Of a stretch of 64,000 bases of DNA, positions 48,166 to 61,259 are shown piece after piece. Below the pieces are notes generated by a model. The model did not search any database. It saw only the letters and a program-made list of their open reading frames with translations, and was not told where the DNA came from. Numbering within the stretch: the stretch's first letter is position 1; every line of letters begins with the position of its first letter. A program made the position numbers and the translations under genes. The stretch is taken from contig OY728136.1 in the NCBI GenBank assembly GCA_963277665.1, forward strand, positions 1,973,146,576 to 1,973,210,575. The letters are read 5' to 3'. The DNA is from Viscum album. Lineage: Eukaryota; Streptophyta; Magnoliopsida; Santalales; Viscaceae.

Positions 48166-49582
48166 AGAGGAGAGGAGGGGCACTTTTGGAAAGTAAGAAA
48201 TATTACTTTATTTTAAAATGTGTTTCGGTTTTAAAAGGTCCCACATTGATATAATTCGTGGTTAAGGTCATAAGGGTTAGATATCCACCCATCCAATAAG
48301 TTTTGGACATTTGTAGTTTATATATTTTACATTATCTTTCCATTTTATTTAAATCGTCAAATAATGATGTCATCGCTGCATCATTATTATGTCATAAATA
48401 ATTTAATTTATTTAATGTCTAAAAATAAAAAAAAATACTATGATGTAGGAAATATATTAGCCTTCCAATGAATATTTATAATCAAAAATCCGATGTTTAT
48501 AACCCCATGTAAAAATTGTTTTCGTAAAACATATTATGTTTGTGTCATTTTTACTTTTACATTAAATAAAAAGTTATTTATTTCATTTCCCAACCAAAAT
48601 GTCTCCATGGGGTCCCCAAGTTGACCCATGGCTTGTCTTGGTCGGCCATGACACAACAAATAAGGTTGGTACATGTGCCTAGGTCATTTCATATTATTAA
48701 AGCATTATTTATACCTTAAACTACACTAATTACCACTAATCGCGATTAAAAACTTAATAAGTTACTATTCACCAAAAAATTATTATAATCTCATTGAACC
48801 ACATTTTACTTCATAATGACAACCATGTATGTCGGATTTTCAAAATTCAATACACATTAGTGGTAAACTTTCATTTAACTGAAAAATCAGTTTGCTTGAT
48901 TACCACTTAGTGGTTTCACTATTCATCAAAAATTGAAGTTTTTCAGAAAATTACCAAATATTCACCCTAAGCTATATTTGATATTCCGAATTCAAAAATG
49001 AAGTCTATTTTACAAAATTCAAATCATATAAGTCACATTAATTAATTTAATAATTAATTCCCGCTGCTAGAGTAAATAGCGTGTTTTTACAAAACAATAA
49101 GTATCAAAAGATTGACACCAGTTTAAGTCTAATTTCAAAGTGAAATTGATTCCAATGACCACCATTGGATAAAATGGTAAAAATATATTCTAATTTCACT
49201 TCAAAAACAATTCAAAACATAATCTAATCATATAAATAAATTATATTAAAAAGCATTTTTTATGTAAAATGCAGTATTTTTCACCATTCATTAAAAAATG
49301 AACATTGTCCGAAAAATACCAAAAATTCACACAAGGTAAATTTTGATGTCCCAATCACAAAGGATAAGTTTATTTTGACAAACATAGTTTATAAAATTGT
49401 CAAAATATAGATTCAAAAATGGTTTGCCATCAAAAGGAAGTAAAACAATCTTTTAAGAATATTAGTGTATTCCATGCATAAGATTGTATTTATTTTCATT
49501 TTAAGCCTCTATAACACTATCTTAATCATTAATAGACATAGATAAAAATATCTATTATTCATTACTTACTTGGGATGTTACA

Positions 49583-49587
49583 TTTTT
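49583..49587. repeat. target site duplication, right copy (TTTTT)
   Basis: Exactly five T between the LTR end (TTACA) and 'cctaag'. Pairs with 5083-5087. Confidence 0.5.
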
Positions 49588-49925
49588 CCTAAGTCTATAT
49601 ATTATTGTTTTGTGGTTAATGATTTTCTCATGATCATTCACTTTCTTTTGGTCGATGATCTGTATATTTATCCATCATTATTTTTACTCCAAGATTTTAT
49701 ACCAAGTTAAAATATTTACTTCCCACCCATGTTGTATTATTTAAAAACCATGTATGTGTTATTCTTGAAGATCCACATACTTTTTTCTTTATTATAAAGA
49801 GGATATTTTATTATCCATTTTTAAGTGGGTTTCCTACATAGGTATTTTTTCTAAAAAGTAACGAATTTGAATAAAAATTTCAACATTAAATTGTAATTAT
49901 CCAATTTATTAAAACGGTGGGAGGA
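49588..49925 (+). repeat. internal region of the old host element, right part
   Basis: AT-rich, without an open frame. It ends in a polypurine-like 'aaaacggtgggagga' directly before the old 3' LTR start. It continues the sequence broken off at 5087. Confidence 0.5.
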
Positions 49926-51113
49926 TATAACAACCTAATATTTTAAATGAAGAGTATTATCTTCAATAACATATTCAACATGAAACACCAATCTTAAATG
50001 AACGATGAAATACATACCTATTGTAAAATTGTTGTAAAATTTGTGGTTATGAATAGTATTGACTAATTTATTAACTATATATATTTTAAAATAAATATAG
50101 TTTATTGATAAATTATTATTAAATAATAAATCAATTTCTATAAAATTAATTTTATTATAAAAAAACTGGCTTTCGTTAAAACTAATTTTAATTACTTTTC
50201 ATGGAAAACATATAAATACTAAATTTCATAAATTTTAAAAAATTACTTTTATACATTAAAATAATTTTTCAAATAATAATATTTTAATTAATTTTGTGTG
50301 AAATATTTTTTCTTTTTAGAAAACAATAATTGATTAGTGAAAATTCGAAACTAATGATTTTTGCAAAAATGTCATTTATTTTCAATAAAATCAGTAATTT
50401 AATTGTTCCATATCGTTTTTAATATGATTTAAGATAACATAAGTATTCATTATTAAAAATAATTTCACATAATTAAATTTTAATAATTCATATATTTTAT
50501 TTTAGTATATGTTTATTTTTTGGGTTTAAGTTGAATATATTAGAATCTTATTTTAATGTTCACATTGTTTCTCTTTTATAATTAATTAGAATTATTTCTA
50601 ATGAAGAATGTTTTAAAATAAATATATTTTTTATATTTAAAAAATTTAATTTTTATTCATACAATAATTACTATCATTCATAGAATTAGTTTAATATCAT
50701 ATTTTCCTAAAAAATTCACATCTTGATTACCTTCTTTTTCGTCACATCTACTGGTTTGAATTTATATTAAAATTTCCCAATTCTATGATTTTAAATTTAT
50801 AAAATTAACTCCATAAGTTATATTATCATAAGCTGTATTATCTAATATGTTCGAAATAATTTTTTACCATAATTAATATTGTAAATAATAAAATTTAATT
50901 AGTACGGTTATGGTGAAAACAACTTTACCGTGGGTTAAACTAAATATATAAGGCTCTAACTAAAAAAATCTTATAAAAATATATTTTATGAACATATTTC
51001 GATCATATAATATTTTAGAGTCTATATTGGACCATTTTGGATCCTTGTAGAAGATGAAAAATATGGGTACACTTTTCTCTTTTCAAAACGGCAAGTATGG
51101 AACTCACTTCATT

Positions 51114-51120
51114 TATAAAA
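51114..51120 (+). promoter_or_regulatory. TATA box of the old 3' LTR
   Basis: TATAAAA followed by ggacaccaactgtcctcacc. Array units at +365, +553, +747 and +943. Confidence 0.6.
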
Positions 51121-51470
51121 GGACACCAACTGTCCTCACCTATTTACACCAAGAAAATCATTTTTATTGGCCAATAAATAATCACATATCTCAGTTAATT
51201 CAATACCCATAAACTATAACCCTTTGTTTTATTATAAATCTATCTTATAAAGGCTTTGTCAAAATCCTAAGGAGGTTTCATGAAGAAGACGTATCATTGT
51301 TAATCGAGAATCATTATTATATTTCCATTCCACCTCTTTCGAATATTATATAATTATGATTATATAATAACACTATTATTTAAAATTTATTAAAACATTA
51401 TTATTTTAATTTCGTTACCTAAATCCATATATTCTTTCATCAAATGGGATACAAAATCATCTTTCACATG

Positions 51471-52075
51471 TACGGAGGACTACCACCTTGTGAACTGATG
51501 TCATATGTCTTCCTCTATAGCATCTCGGGGATTGGTATAATAATGGAGTAACTATATATATTTATAATATTTGTAACATATTTATACTTATATAGTTTCT
51601 ATATCATATATAACGTATTACATTCCAATTGGGGGGATAATATTACATCAATCATGTGTACGATGGACTATCACCTGGCGAAGTAATGTGATTATTTTTT
51701 CCAAAGCGCTTCATGTGGAAGGTGATAATGAAAAATTTCATGACGATATATTATTTTAAGGAAATTAAAAATATTGTGTTTTCATATTTATCATTCATAA
51801 ATGAAAATATATCATTTTCCTCTTATAATGAATAATGGTAACCAATCCGTGTACAATTGGACTAGCACCTCCACAATATGATGTGATTATTTTTCACCAC
51901 CTGATCACAAAAATGATATATATAAATATATGTATGTTTAAAGAAAAATTATTGTTTATTTGAAATTATGGTCATTATTTAATGACAGAATTTTACATGC
52001 CTCATTTCCATAATGATCATTGAAAAATAGAAGTCTTACTCATGCATACATAGGGCATGCCGTCTCCATGATCAT
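51471..52075 (+). repeat. four-unit LTR array, old copy 2
   Basis: Cores at 51479 (actaccaccttgtgaac), 51667 (actatcacctggcgaag), 51861 (actagcacctccacaat) and 52057 (atgccgtctccatgatc). The first three are preceded by a gta-c-g-gg stretch and followed by gatgt(g/c)a. The fourth still resembles the 67-bp hairpin, but pairing is largely lost. Confidence 0.7.
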
Positions 52076-54172
52076 ACTGTAGTAAAATTTTCATAACCAT
52101 AATGTTTGTTTTATTTCATAAAGTATGATTGGTTAATAAATAAGATAATTATTTGATTATTATTGACCTGGAAATGATAAAATAATTTCATCTTAAGACA
52201 ATAGTCAACATACAAAAGTCTTTTTGACATATAATATAAATATAATCAAAACATCTAACATAAACAAAATTGATTAATTAATTATATATGATATCATAAT
52301 AAGTGAAATGAAATGAATAATAAACATGAAAGTGGTTCATAAAAAATTTAATAACTAATATAAATTAATTATTAAAGAAGATACTAATCAAATGTGACCA
52401 ATCAATCTCAAGGTAAGGTACTTCATCTCAATTTCATTTTTAATAATATTTTGAAATTCAGAAACTGTATTATTTCACAATGTATATATATAGCTCCTTA
52501 GACATGTTATATAATGAATTTATCATTTTATCATGGAATTTATTGTTTTTTTAAATATAACTTTTTCATTGGGATTATGATTCAAATAATTTAAATGTGA
52601 TTGGGGACTCTTCTTATAAAATTTATCTTTTAATGTTATTCATTGAACCATATTTTTAGTCAATTTATTCATTTTTTAAATAGGTTTATAGTAGAAATTA
52701 TTGTTTTATTAAGGTAATTTTTCTTTGATTTAATTTTCTTTAAAATTATAATTTTTATGAAATAATTTACTTTTTTTAGAAATGATGGTAGGAATTTTTT
52801 TAACGTATATGGTGCCAATGACTTTTCATGCCACCATTACCATTAATTGATTAGCAGATTCCTTTAAAAGAATTCACGGTTTCATCAATGAAACCCCATC
52901 ATTCCATTTTTTAATGTATTTTGGTATTAAACATTTAATTTTAAAGGAAAGTGGTATTTCAGTTTTGATAATTGGTTTTTGGAAAAGAAACAGGTATCTT
53001 AGTATTTATCAGTGATTTTTATATGAGTTTAGAATGGGTATTCATGTGTTTTATGATAAAAACATGAATAAATTAAATGTTTTATTTATGATATGTTCCT
53101 TTTAAATTGATTATAAATTTTTGATACACATTATAGCTCATTTGTGATCCTATTTTTTCATATATAGTGGGTGTTCCATGATAGTCATCCAATACATTGA
53201 GTGATTACTTAGTTTCAACAAAAACAAAAGCTACATTAAAATATTATAATTTAAAAATGAACATAATAACCTAGACCTTATGATTTTAGGGATGAATAAT
53301 AATAACTGAATTATGAAAATAATATGGTTTACACAAGTATAATATAAATTCAATTCTTATTGATTGGTTATAAATAAAATAAAAAACAATTTAAACTAAA
53401 AGAAATGTTTTCTAAAAAGTTATATTTTTAAAATAAAATGGTATCGTATCTACCTTCATATATATTATAAAAATAATTTTTCACATTTCTTGAAATTTTA
53501 TGTTTCCAAATGATGTTCATTTTTAAATTCATTGATTCAAAATTATATTAGGATTATTTTTTGAGATTTTTGTAAAAATTTTAATTTTCTGTTGAATAGA
53601 GAAAAATGCCAATTTTTATTGAAAGATGAATTTTCATTTAAATTTTTAAAAAATTTAGGTTATATGTTAAATTTCATTAATTTTTAATTAGTTAAAATAT
53701 ATTATTATCCAAAAAAATTTGGTCATTTTAATTAATTTTATATTAAATTTTTATATTAACAAATTATATACTTATGTAAGTATTCACTTTAGAAAACTTC
53801 TCTTTCACCTTATTTGTAGTTTAATTTTAAATTTAATTTTACCACATATATGGACTAAATTTTAAAAAATGGCTTCAATGTTTTGAATCATCAAAATTTA
53901 TATTATCTAATAAGTTAAAATTAATTTTTTACCATAATTAATACTGAAAATAGTAAAAATTAGTTTCCATGGTTAATATAAAATGTGTTTTTGGTGGTTA
54001 AACTTAGTTGATAAGGGTTAAAAATTACATTAAACTTATCAAAAACTCATTTAATCAATATATGTATACACTAAAATCTCTAAGGTTTCATAATGCCCCA
54101 TTTTGAGGATTTTTCATGGAAAAAACATGGGTATCACTTTATCATTCCAAAAGCTCATGGTGTGTCCCCCCC

Positions 54173-54179
54173 TATAAAG
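54173..54179 (+). promoter_or_regulatory. TATA box of an old LTR
   Basis: TATAAAG in a C-rich context (gtgtccccccc before, gccaccccctc after), very like the young promoter. Array units at +364, +552, +740 and +930. Confidence 0.6.
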
Positions 54180-54524
54180 GCCACCCCCTCTAATACCTTT
54201 TCACTCATAAAAAAAACATTGGTTTGGAAAATCCCATATCAGATCCCTCAATTAATTATCTTCTCTCATCCTAGTGTCTATATTATATTTAGGGAGCCCT
54301 CTTAATAAAAATATAGCTACTAACCTAAATATGATCTCTGATGAAGACGTAAAATTATTAAACATGTGAATTTTCTTACTTCTTCATTCACCTCCTTAAA
54401 ACATTTAATGACAATTATAATATTTTAGAAACATTATTTTATATATAAAAATATGTTATTATGTTAATATAATAGCATAGGATCGTCTCCACATCCCTCA
54501 AATGGGTAACGAAACTATTGATCA

Positions 54525-55125
54525 CGTGCACGATGAACTACAGCCTCACGAACCAATGTATTTCATTTTCCATAACCGCCATTAAAGGATGGGTATAAGG
54601 ATTGATTTAAAATTTAAATATTATATTTATACAAATAATATATTTCTTTAATTTTTATATCACATCTATCATCTTACATTCAATTCTATTGGGGTTATAG
54701 TGATGTCGCTTGTTTTTATGGTGGGATACCACCTCATGAAGTGATGCGATTCATTTAGCAGTTAGAATTTACATGATTGGTATCAAGTTAAATGATAATG
54801 TATATTTTTTATATTTATAATATATAGATACTTCTAGAAATATAACACCACATCTAACTTCTTATCTTCTAACCTTTTCCAATCCAATAACACTGCTTGT
54901 ATGTATGTATTGACTAACACCTCCACGTTGTGGCATCAAATGTGTTTAATTTAATTTTTACACTGATTTTAATAATTATTTATTTGATTAAATTATATTA
55001 CATATAATAAATAAAAATTATTTTAAATGGTTTAATTAATAATTAATTTTCCTTTTTCTAATCCCATGAGAAAAAATATAATAATTTCCATGTGTACGTA
55101 TGACATTGTGTCTCTATGAATGGTG
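54525..55125 (+). repeat. four-unit LTR array, old copy 3
   Basis: Cores at 54537 (actacagcctcacgaacc), 54725 (gataccacctcatgaag), 54913 (actaacacctccacg) and 55103 (acattgtgtctctatgaatg). The fourth is followed by 'ggtgcaatacattttc', clearly related to 'ggtgcatttcatttct' of the young hairpin. Confidence 0.7.
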
Positions 55126-55500
55126 CAATACATTTTCATACTCTAACTTTAATTAACATGTATAAATTAATATATAATTAATATATATTATATTTATATC
55201 ATTTTCCTCTTTTTTTATATTATCTAACCATGATCAAATTAAATGGACTGAAATTAATGAACTAACACATACATGAAAAGTTAAGCAATTATAACATAAA
55301 ATAGTCATTTTACAAAGAATTATTTGTAAATTGGTGATAAAAGTGTACAAGTAAATAATATATGTTATTAGATATTTTTATAGTTATTTATTATATGAAT
55401 TATAAAAAAATATTTAATATACTAGATATTTAGAAACATAAAAGAGAATTCAAACCAGAGGTAAGGGTTTCTCATCTCACTTTTACATCCATGATATAGA

Positions 55501-57900
55501 TTTTATATTCACTCCTTATTTATTTTTTATTATAGATATACTACACCTTTTGATATTTTATATCTTTAATGTTTTTCTATTTATTTTTTTCATAGTTTAA
55601 AAAGATTTTATTTGCATCCTATGGCTTTGAATTCAATAATTACCAAAATGGTAAGGTTGTATTTCACAATAATATCATTATTTAGGATTTTTTATGTTTA
55701 TGTCTCCCTTGGGTGAATTATTTGAAATTTATTAAACTAAATATATTTTATTCTCTTATAGTCATTCATGAAAGTTTTCATGTAATAGTAATATTTTTTA
55801 TATCTTGGTTATTTAATGTTATTGAGAAATGTTTTTTAAAAAATTACAACATTATTTATCTCTTCAATCAAAAATTAAAATTTCATCAAAATCCATGTTT
55901 TACAATAATGTTTTAAAAATTTAGATAAAACATTTCCAAATGATTTATTAAAAACAAATTAAAAATTATATAATCTTTTAAAAAAATTAATATAATTTTC
56001 ATGAGAGTTTCCAAATATGTCTCTTTGGAATTTTACTAAAAATTTTAAAGACATATTTATTTTAATTTTTACGACATGAAGGAAATTTTCTAATATCCTG
56101 AAAAATTAATGTATAATTTTTTAGTTGTTTCCAAGTTTATTTTATTTGAAAATTCTTTTTAAAATTTTTATTAGTTTTTAATGGGTATTTTCTAAATTCA
56201 TAGGTTATTTTTTCCAAATGGTTTTTAAGGGTCTTTTAATGACATTTCTAATCCTAAAAAAGTAAAGACTTTGTTGTACTTTTGACACAATAGGTATATT
56301 TTGTATTAATATTAAAATAATTATTTATTAGTTTATTTTCTAATAATATTTTATATAGATGTAAAATTTTATTACCATTCATTGTATTACTCTGGATGGT
56401 TTTGATTTATGTAAATACTATTATGGTAAGTATTAATATTTCAAAGGTTAGTATTTCTATATCAATGTTTTTGTTGATAATTATTCACCCCATTCATATG
56501 ATAAATTTCTTAGAGTTTGTCAGTTATTGGTGGTTCCTAGTTATATATAACCCCTTGATACATCAACAAGTCTCAGGATATTTTCTGCTAAATTAAATAG
56601 GTTTCTACGAACATACCTAAACTATCTTGGGAATGGTTTTGATAGTATTTTTCAAATGTATAGAATTTTTAATTCCCTACATTTGATATATATTATTCAT
56701 ATCGATTTATTAATTTATTATAAAGAATATATATAGATACATTTCATGTGTATAAGATTATTTGTATATATTTGTTAGATCATCAATTGTTTCTTTGATA
56801 TTATTATTATTTTTGGATATAATAGAATATGTTTTAGAAAGTTACCATTCCATATTGATTATTCTTATTTATATATGATATATTCTACAATAAACACAAC
56901 GTTACAAATTCCAATGTATTCCTCATATGAAATAGGTGAAACATAATCAATATAAACATATGTATTCAAAAAATTACATTTAATATTTTAATACTTACCC
57001 CAGTCAAGTAAATATTATCCTAAACCATCTTGACTAATATGGTAAATGGTAATAAAATTTCACATAATCAGTCAAATTGATCATAAACCATCGAAATAAA
57101 TATTTGGATGAAATAAATAAAATATATTCCTAGGGGAATATAGTTAAAATAAAAATTTATGTGGCTAATGAAAATAAATACCATGAAAATATTCTTAATC
57201 ATTTTCTTGAGTAAAATAACCTTTACAATTGGAAATTCACCATTTAAAATAAGATATTATTAAAGAATTTTAAAAATTATTTTTTTTTGAAAATAATGGT
57301 GGAAAATTTTAAATTATGATTTAAAATATTTATTTTTCATGAGGGTATAACATTCCATTAATGTGATAACTGATAAAACAACAAATACTTCTACATTTAT
57401 AGTGAAATTCAACAAGAATTTTTTTGAAAATGACATGAATATTCACTTAAAAATGATTTATAAAAAATAATGGGTAAAATTTTATTTAATAATTAATTTT
57501 GAGAATCTAAAAAAATAGAATTTTTTTAGAAAATATTTTTTTGAAAGATAAATAGATTCCTTCTAAAGAGTGAAATAAAGTAGACTTTTTTATCAAAAAA
57601 ATCTCAATCATTTTAATCAAAAGGAAGAAGAAAAAAAAAGTACCATTACGTGAAAAATATAATGAATAAATATATTATAAGAATATAGATTCATTTTATG
57701 ATATAAATATCAAATATTTCCCCCAAATGATACTTAAATATAAAAAATAATAAATGATGATTTTATTGTGAAATAAATCTACTCCACCTTCTTAAAATTT
57801 GAAATATATGCACTATAAAAGGAAGAAATTAAAATGTGTCCCAAATAAAGTTAATTGGAATATATTCATGATATAAAAAATGTAGAATATTTAACAAATA
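55501..57900. other. AT-rich zone between two convergent old LTRs
   Basis: No convincing gene. By position this should hold the downstream ends of the plus LTR on the left and the minus LTR on the right. Divergence is too high to place the junction by eye. Confidence 0.35.
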
Positions 57901-58309
57901 AAGGAATTAATAGTTAATATGGAATATGTCTCGTGGAAGTAAAAGTGAGACAAGAAACCCTTACCTTAGGTTCGACTACCATCATAAGTGTCTGAACAGA
58001 CTATATATTATATATAGTTTTATTTTCAGTATATTTAAGACATATACCCACATATATCATACTATATATGGTTTTCATATAGTCTTTTATCACCTATTTA
58101 TTAACCATTATTTGTAAAATTATTGTTCTACGTTATAATTCCATTATTTTTCAGGAATGATTTGGTTTTATAATTTCATTATTTTTAATTTGACTATGGT
58201 TACATAATATAAATTATATTACCAAAAATATATATAAGTATTATATATTATTTTTATATATTCTTTATAGTAATCAATTAATGTTATTGATATAAAAGGG
58301 ATTATACTC

Positions 58310-58885
58310 CTCATTGTGACGGTATGTCATATAAATGCATGAGTGTTGTTTTCATTTTTCAAGATAGATGAAAGGAAAGGAAATTAAATTTTCATTCAGC
58401 CCAATTAAATGATTATTATTTCATATATATAATTTATATTAATCAAATACATCTTTATTATCATCCATGTAAGAATTAATTGAAAATCATTTCACATCGA
58501 TATGTGGACATGGTAGTCCCGTGTATAAATGTGCGCCACAATTATTTTCCAATATAGTAGAAGATAAAAAATAAATATATTATATTATATTTACATAAGT
58601 ATGGTTATATCTTAAATATATCACATATTTAAAAAATTTATCCTTAATAAACGTCATGTAAACCATAAGAGAAAATTGAATCACATCACCTCGTGAGTTC
58701 GTAGTCAACCATAGACATGAGTGACGTTATTATATCCCCCAAGGAGTGGTATGTAATAAGGAATATATGATATAATAATTTCATAAGTATAATATAAACT
58801 TGTAAAATATTTCATTATATCCATCCTTGAATTGGGTTGATGTAAAATTAATTACATCTTCTTATTAGGCGATAGTCCGCCATAC
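58310..58885 (-). repeat. four-unit LTR array, old copy 4 (minus)
   Basis: Cores at about 58876, 58705, 58517 and 58325 on the minus strand (+366, +537, +725 and +917 from the TATA box). On the plus strand they read gatagtccgccatacac, gtagtcaaccatagac, ggtagtcccgtgtata and ggtatgtcatataaatgc. Confidence 0.65.
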
Positions 58886-59234
58886 ACATGATTGATAGTG
58901 TAGTTTCCCATTTTTTGGAAGTGGAGATAGATTTGGGTAATTAAATTAACATATTAACATATCATTATATATTGTATATTTTTATATTATATTATCATAG
59001 TTTAACATCGTTTTATGTATGTTAAAGAAGAAATTAATGAAATACTTTGGTATAAGAATTTTGTCTCTTCATCATAAAGGCACATTAGGATTATACCTAA
59101 ATCATTCTTTTGATGCCATAATTAATAAAAATAATTCCTCTAGGATAGTTGGAGGGAATTTAAGAATTTATTTTAGTAGTTCTTCACTAAACCATATAGT
59201 CATGAAAATGTGAAGATAATAGGATAGGGGTGGC

Positions 59235-59242
59235 ATTTTATA
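59235..59242 (-). promoter_or_regulatory. TATA box of an old LTR (minus)
   Basis: TATAAAAT followed on the minus strand by gccacccctatcc. Confidence 0.55.
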
Positions 59243-60351
59243 AATGTGGTTGAGGAAACACATGGGATTTTTTAAATGATAAAGTGATCCAAACATTTTT
59301 ATGAGGAACAAAGCTTCTCAAATTGATCATTATTTATCTTCGGATATTATATGGTTTAAATATGTCCATATAATGTAATTTTGTTCTTGTTTTAGGCCAT
59401 TTAAAACCTTATCTTCTCAGTTTACCCACGGTAAACCCATATTTTGCAATTACTGTGGTAATTATTTTTTATCTATTTTTTTATAATTATTGTAAAAAAA
59501 ATTTAGAATAATTGATAAAAAATATTTTTATTCAAAATATTTATTCCATTATTCCATATTAAAGTGGCATAATTTTGATAAAACAATATGAAAATTAATT
59601 GTACTTGTGACGAACGAGTAGTTATCTGAAGAGAACATTCTCATAAGTATATAATGATTTCATATCAAAATTCATTATAAAATTAATTTCAATAAAACAA
59701 ATTTTAAAATTTTAATATAATTAATCAAATTTTACACTAAACACAATTTAAAATATAATTTTATTTCTTGAATAATTTAAATGTTAATATAGTTTTCAAT
59801 AAAATCAATATATTTCACTATTCTCCAAAAATTTATTTTTCTAAGAAAAATCCAAAACAAGTCACCCTTAAATAATTTTTATATGATGATTTCAAATATT
59901 ATGTTAATATTTTCAAATAAAATTTCTTATTGTTTCAAAAATTATATTTATAAAATTCTATAAGTAGGAATGAAATTGTTTTTCCTGATAAAATATTTTT
60001 ATTTGCAAAACTATTCTTTTACTTCATTATATTCATATTTATATTTATAATAAATAGATAAAACATTAATAATTTTAAACAATAAAGTTTTCATAATTTA
60101 TTTAATCACATTTTTGCAATCTAATTTAAATGATAGGTTAAAATGGTTGTATTTAAATTATATTTTAATAGAGTATCAAGAATTATTTAAACATTGTGTA
60201 GTGTGCATAGAAATCAATCAAAGAGATTAAAAACATATAAAATATATATATCTTAAAGTCTTAGTTTGTTATATTCTCATCAGCTCCTTTTTTCAAAGAC
60301 ATAAATTCAATCAAAAATGAAGTTCCTCTTTTACAATTCAGGGGTGTTATA

Positions 60352-61224
60352 TGAATTTAACTATGTGATTTCAAAAGGTTAGTGTAAATTATTTTTTTAT
60401 AAACATATATATGTTGTGATGCATGATGAGCTAATTTATTTAAAATACTTATGTAAAACAAATAAATGGGGATTTCAATTTAATTTTTTGGAATATTTAT
60501 TACACTAGTGTGAATCATCGATAGGCGGTTGAGTGTGATAAGTATGATATGGGGAATATGTATTGGGATAAAATGTAATTTCTTATTGTGGAAATTATTG
60601 AATGGTTAGTAGAATAATGAAATTAATTGAATCTTAAAATTCATTGATTCGTCGTACATGGAAAAATTTAATCTTGATGTATTTATGGTGGTGGGATAGC
60701 TTGGCACTAGTGGTATATCATAGAAAATTCAAATAAGACTAATTGGTAGTCATGGAATTTATTCCAAAATCCTTTCATCGGGTTTTTATCCCTGAAAATG
60801 ATAATGAGGGATATATATCAAGAGTCCATAAAGAAAAATAAAAGTTTTTTTTATTTATGACCATGCCTCAGAATTTTTAGAATTGGTCTAATTTTCTCAA
60901 ACCATGGGATGAAAAGTTACATTTAGGTTTTAATGATATGATTATTTGATGATGTTACTTGTTTTATCCGAATACTATATATTTTAACTTCTTACATTTA
61001 TTGAAATGATTAAAAAAACTCCTACGTATGAGAATAATATTAAATATGAAAATGGATCTTCATTGAGAGAAAATGTATTGGGAGAAACACAAATATTAAA
61101 TGACATGTTTATCACCAAATTATAAAGTAATTGGGTAGTTGAAGGAGGAAATAATATACTCATTCATATATAGTTTGAACAAAATTAAAATTCTATCATT
61201 TTAGTAAAATGGGTGATACTCATT
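60352..61224. other. AT-rich spacer
   Basis: No gene, and no feature that I can assign, between the old minus LTR and the CACTA terminus. It may be internal DNA of the old element or flanking DNA. Confidence 0.3.
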
Positions 61225-61243
61225 CACTACTACTATATTGGGC
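61225..61243 (+). repeat. putative CACTA terminal inverted repeat
   Basis: CACTACTACTATATTGGGC, at the sharp change from AT-rich to GC-rich DNA. CACTA elements begin with CACTA and make 3-bp target duplications, which would be ATT (61222-61224) here. The matching end lies outside the window. Confidence 0.5.
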
Positions 61244-61259
61244 TTTGAAGACCCCTGAC

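Larger units (their letters stand above)
5088..49582 (-). mobile_element. 44.5-kb nest of Tekay-type gypsy elements
   Basis: The outer ends are the U5 end of a minus-strand LTR (TATAAGG at 5088) and the U3 start of a minus-strand LTR (TTACA ending at 49582). Between them lie at least three internal regions and about ten full or partial LTRs in both orientations. The nest is bounded by a TTTTT direct repeat and splits an older element, whose two halves flank it. Many internal joins fall inside LTR sequence, so repeated insertion was followed by LTR-LTR recombination and deletion. Confidence 0.6.
46962..49582 (-). repeat. outer right LTR, U5 lost (minus)
   Basis: Starts TGTAACATCCCAAG at 49582, directly next to the TTTTT repeat. 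It has U3 of subfamily 1, a TATA box and two hairpins, then ends in the sequence after the array, where it joins 46961. It is the right boundary of the young nest and probably the 5' LTR of the first element to insert. Confidence 0.75.
49926..53300 (+). repeat. old diverged LTR, 3' LTR of the host element (plus)
   Basis: Starts TATAACAACC (young: TGTAACATCC) after a purine tract. Landmarks in young order: TATA box at 51114; array 51471-52075; 'tctcaaggtaaggtacttca' near 52390 (young: cgaggtaagggacttcg); 'ttaacgtatatggtgccaat' near 52800 (young: cgtacgtatacggcgacaac); and 'catccaatacattgag' near 53185 (young: ctccaatgcattggg). The right end is uncertain, because another U3 seems to begin at about 53300. 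Confidence 0.65.
53301..55500 (+). repeat. old diverged LTR, partial (plus)
   Basis: U3-like sequence around 53560-53640 ('ctgttgaatagagaaaaatg', young: ttaatgaatagtgaaaaat), TATA box at 54173, four array units, then 'agaggtaagggtttctcat' and 'ctcacttttacatcc' at 55455-55490, the counterpart of the ATCTCAC stem of the module block. The start is not visible, so this LTR probably follows the previous one after a deletion. Confidence 0.6.
57901..60351 (-). repeat. old diverged LTR (minus)
   Basis: On the minus strand it starts TATAACACCCCTG at 60351. It has a TATA box at 59235-59242 and four array units. At 57930-57990 it has 'aaaagtgagacaagaaaccc' plus 'ccttaccttaggttcgac', the counterpart of the young 'aagtgagatgaaaaatccc' and 'cttacctcgggtccgac'. 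The TATA-to-start distance (about 1.1 kb) agrees with the old LTR at 49926. Confidence 0.65.

Noticed and set aside
5088..49582. Retrozyme or hammerhead ribozyme in the hairpin-rich LTRs
   Set aside because: I looked for CTGATGA with a nearby GAAA core in the LTR hairpins and found none in the right arrangement. CTGATGA occurs in coding parts only by chance.
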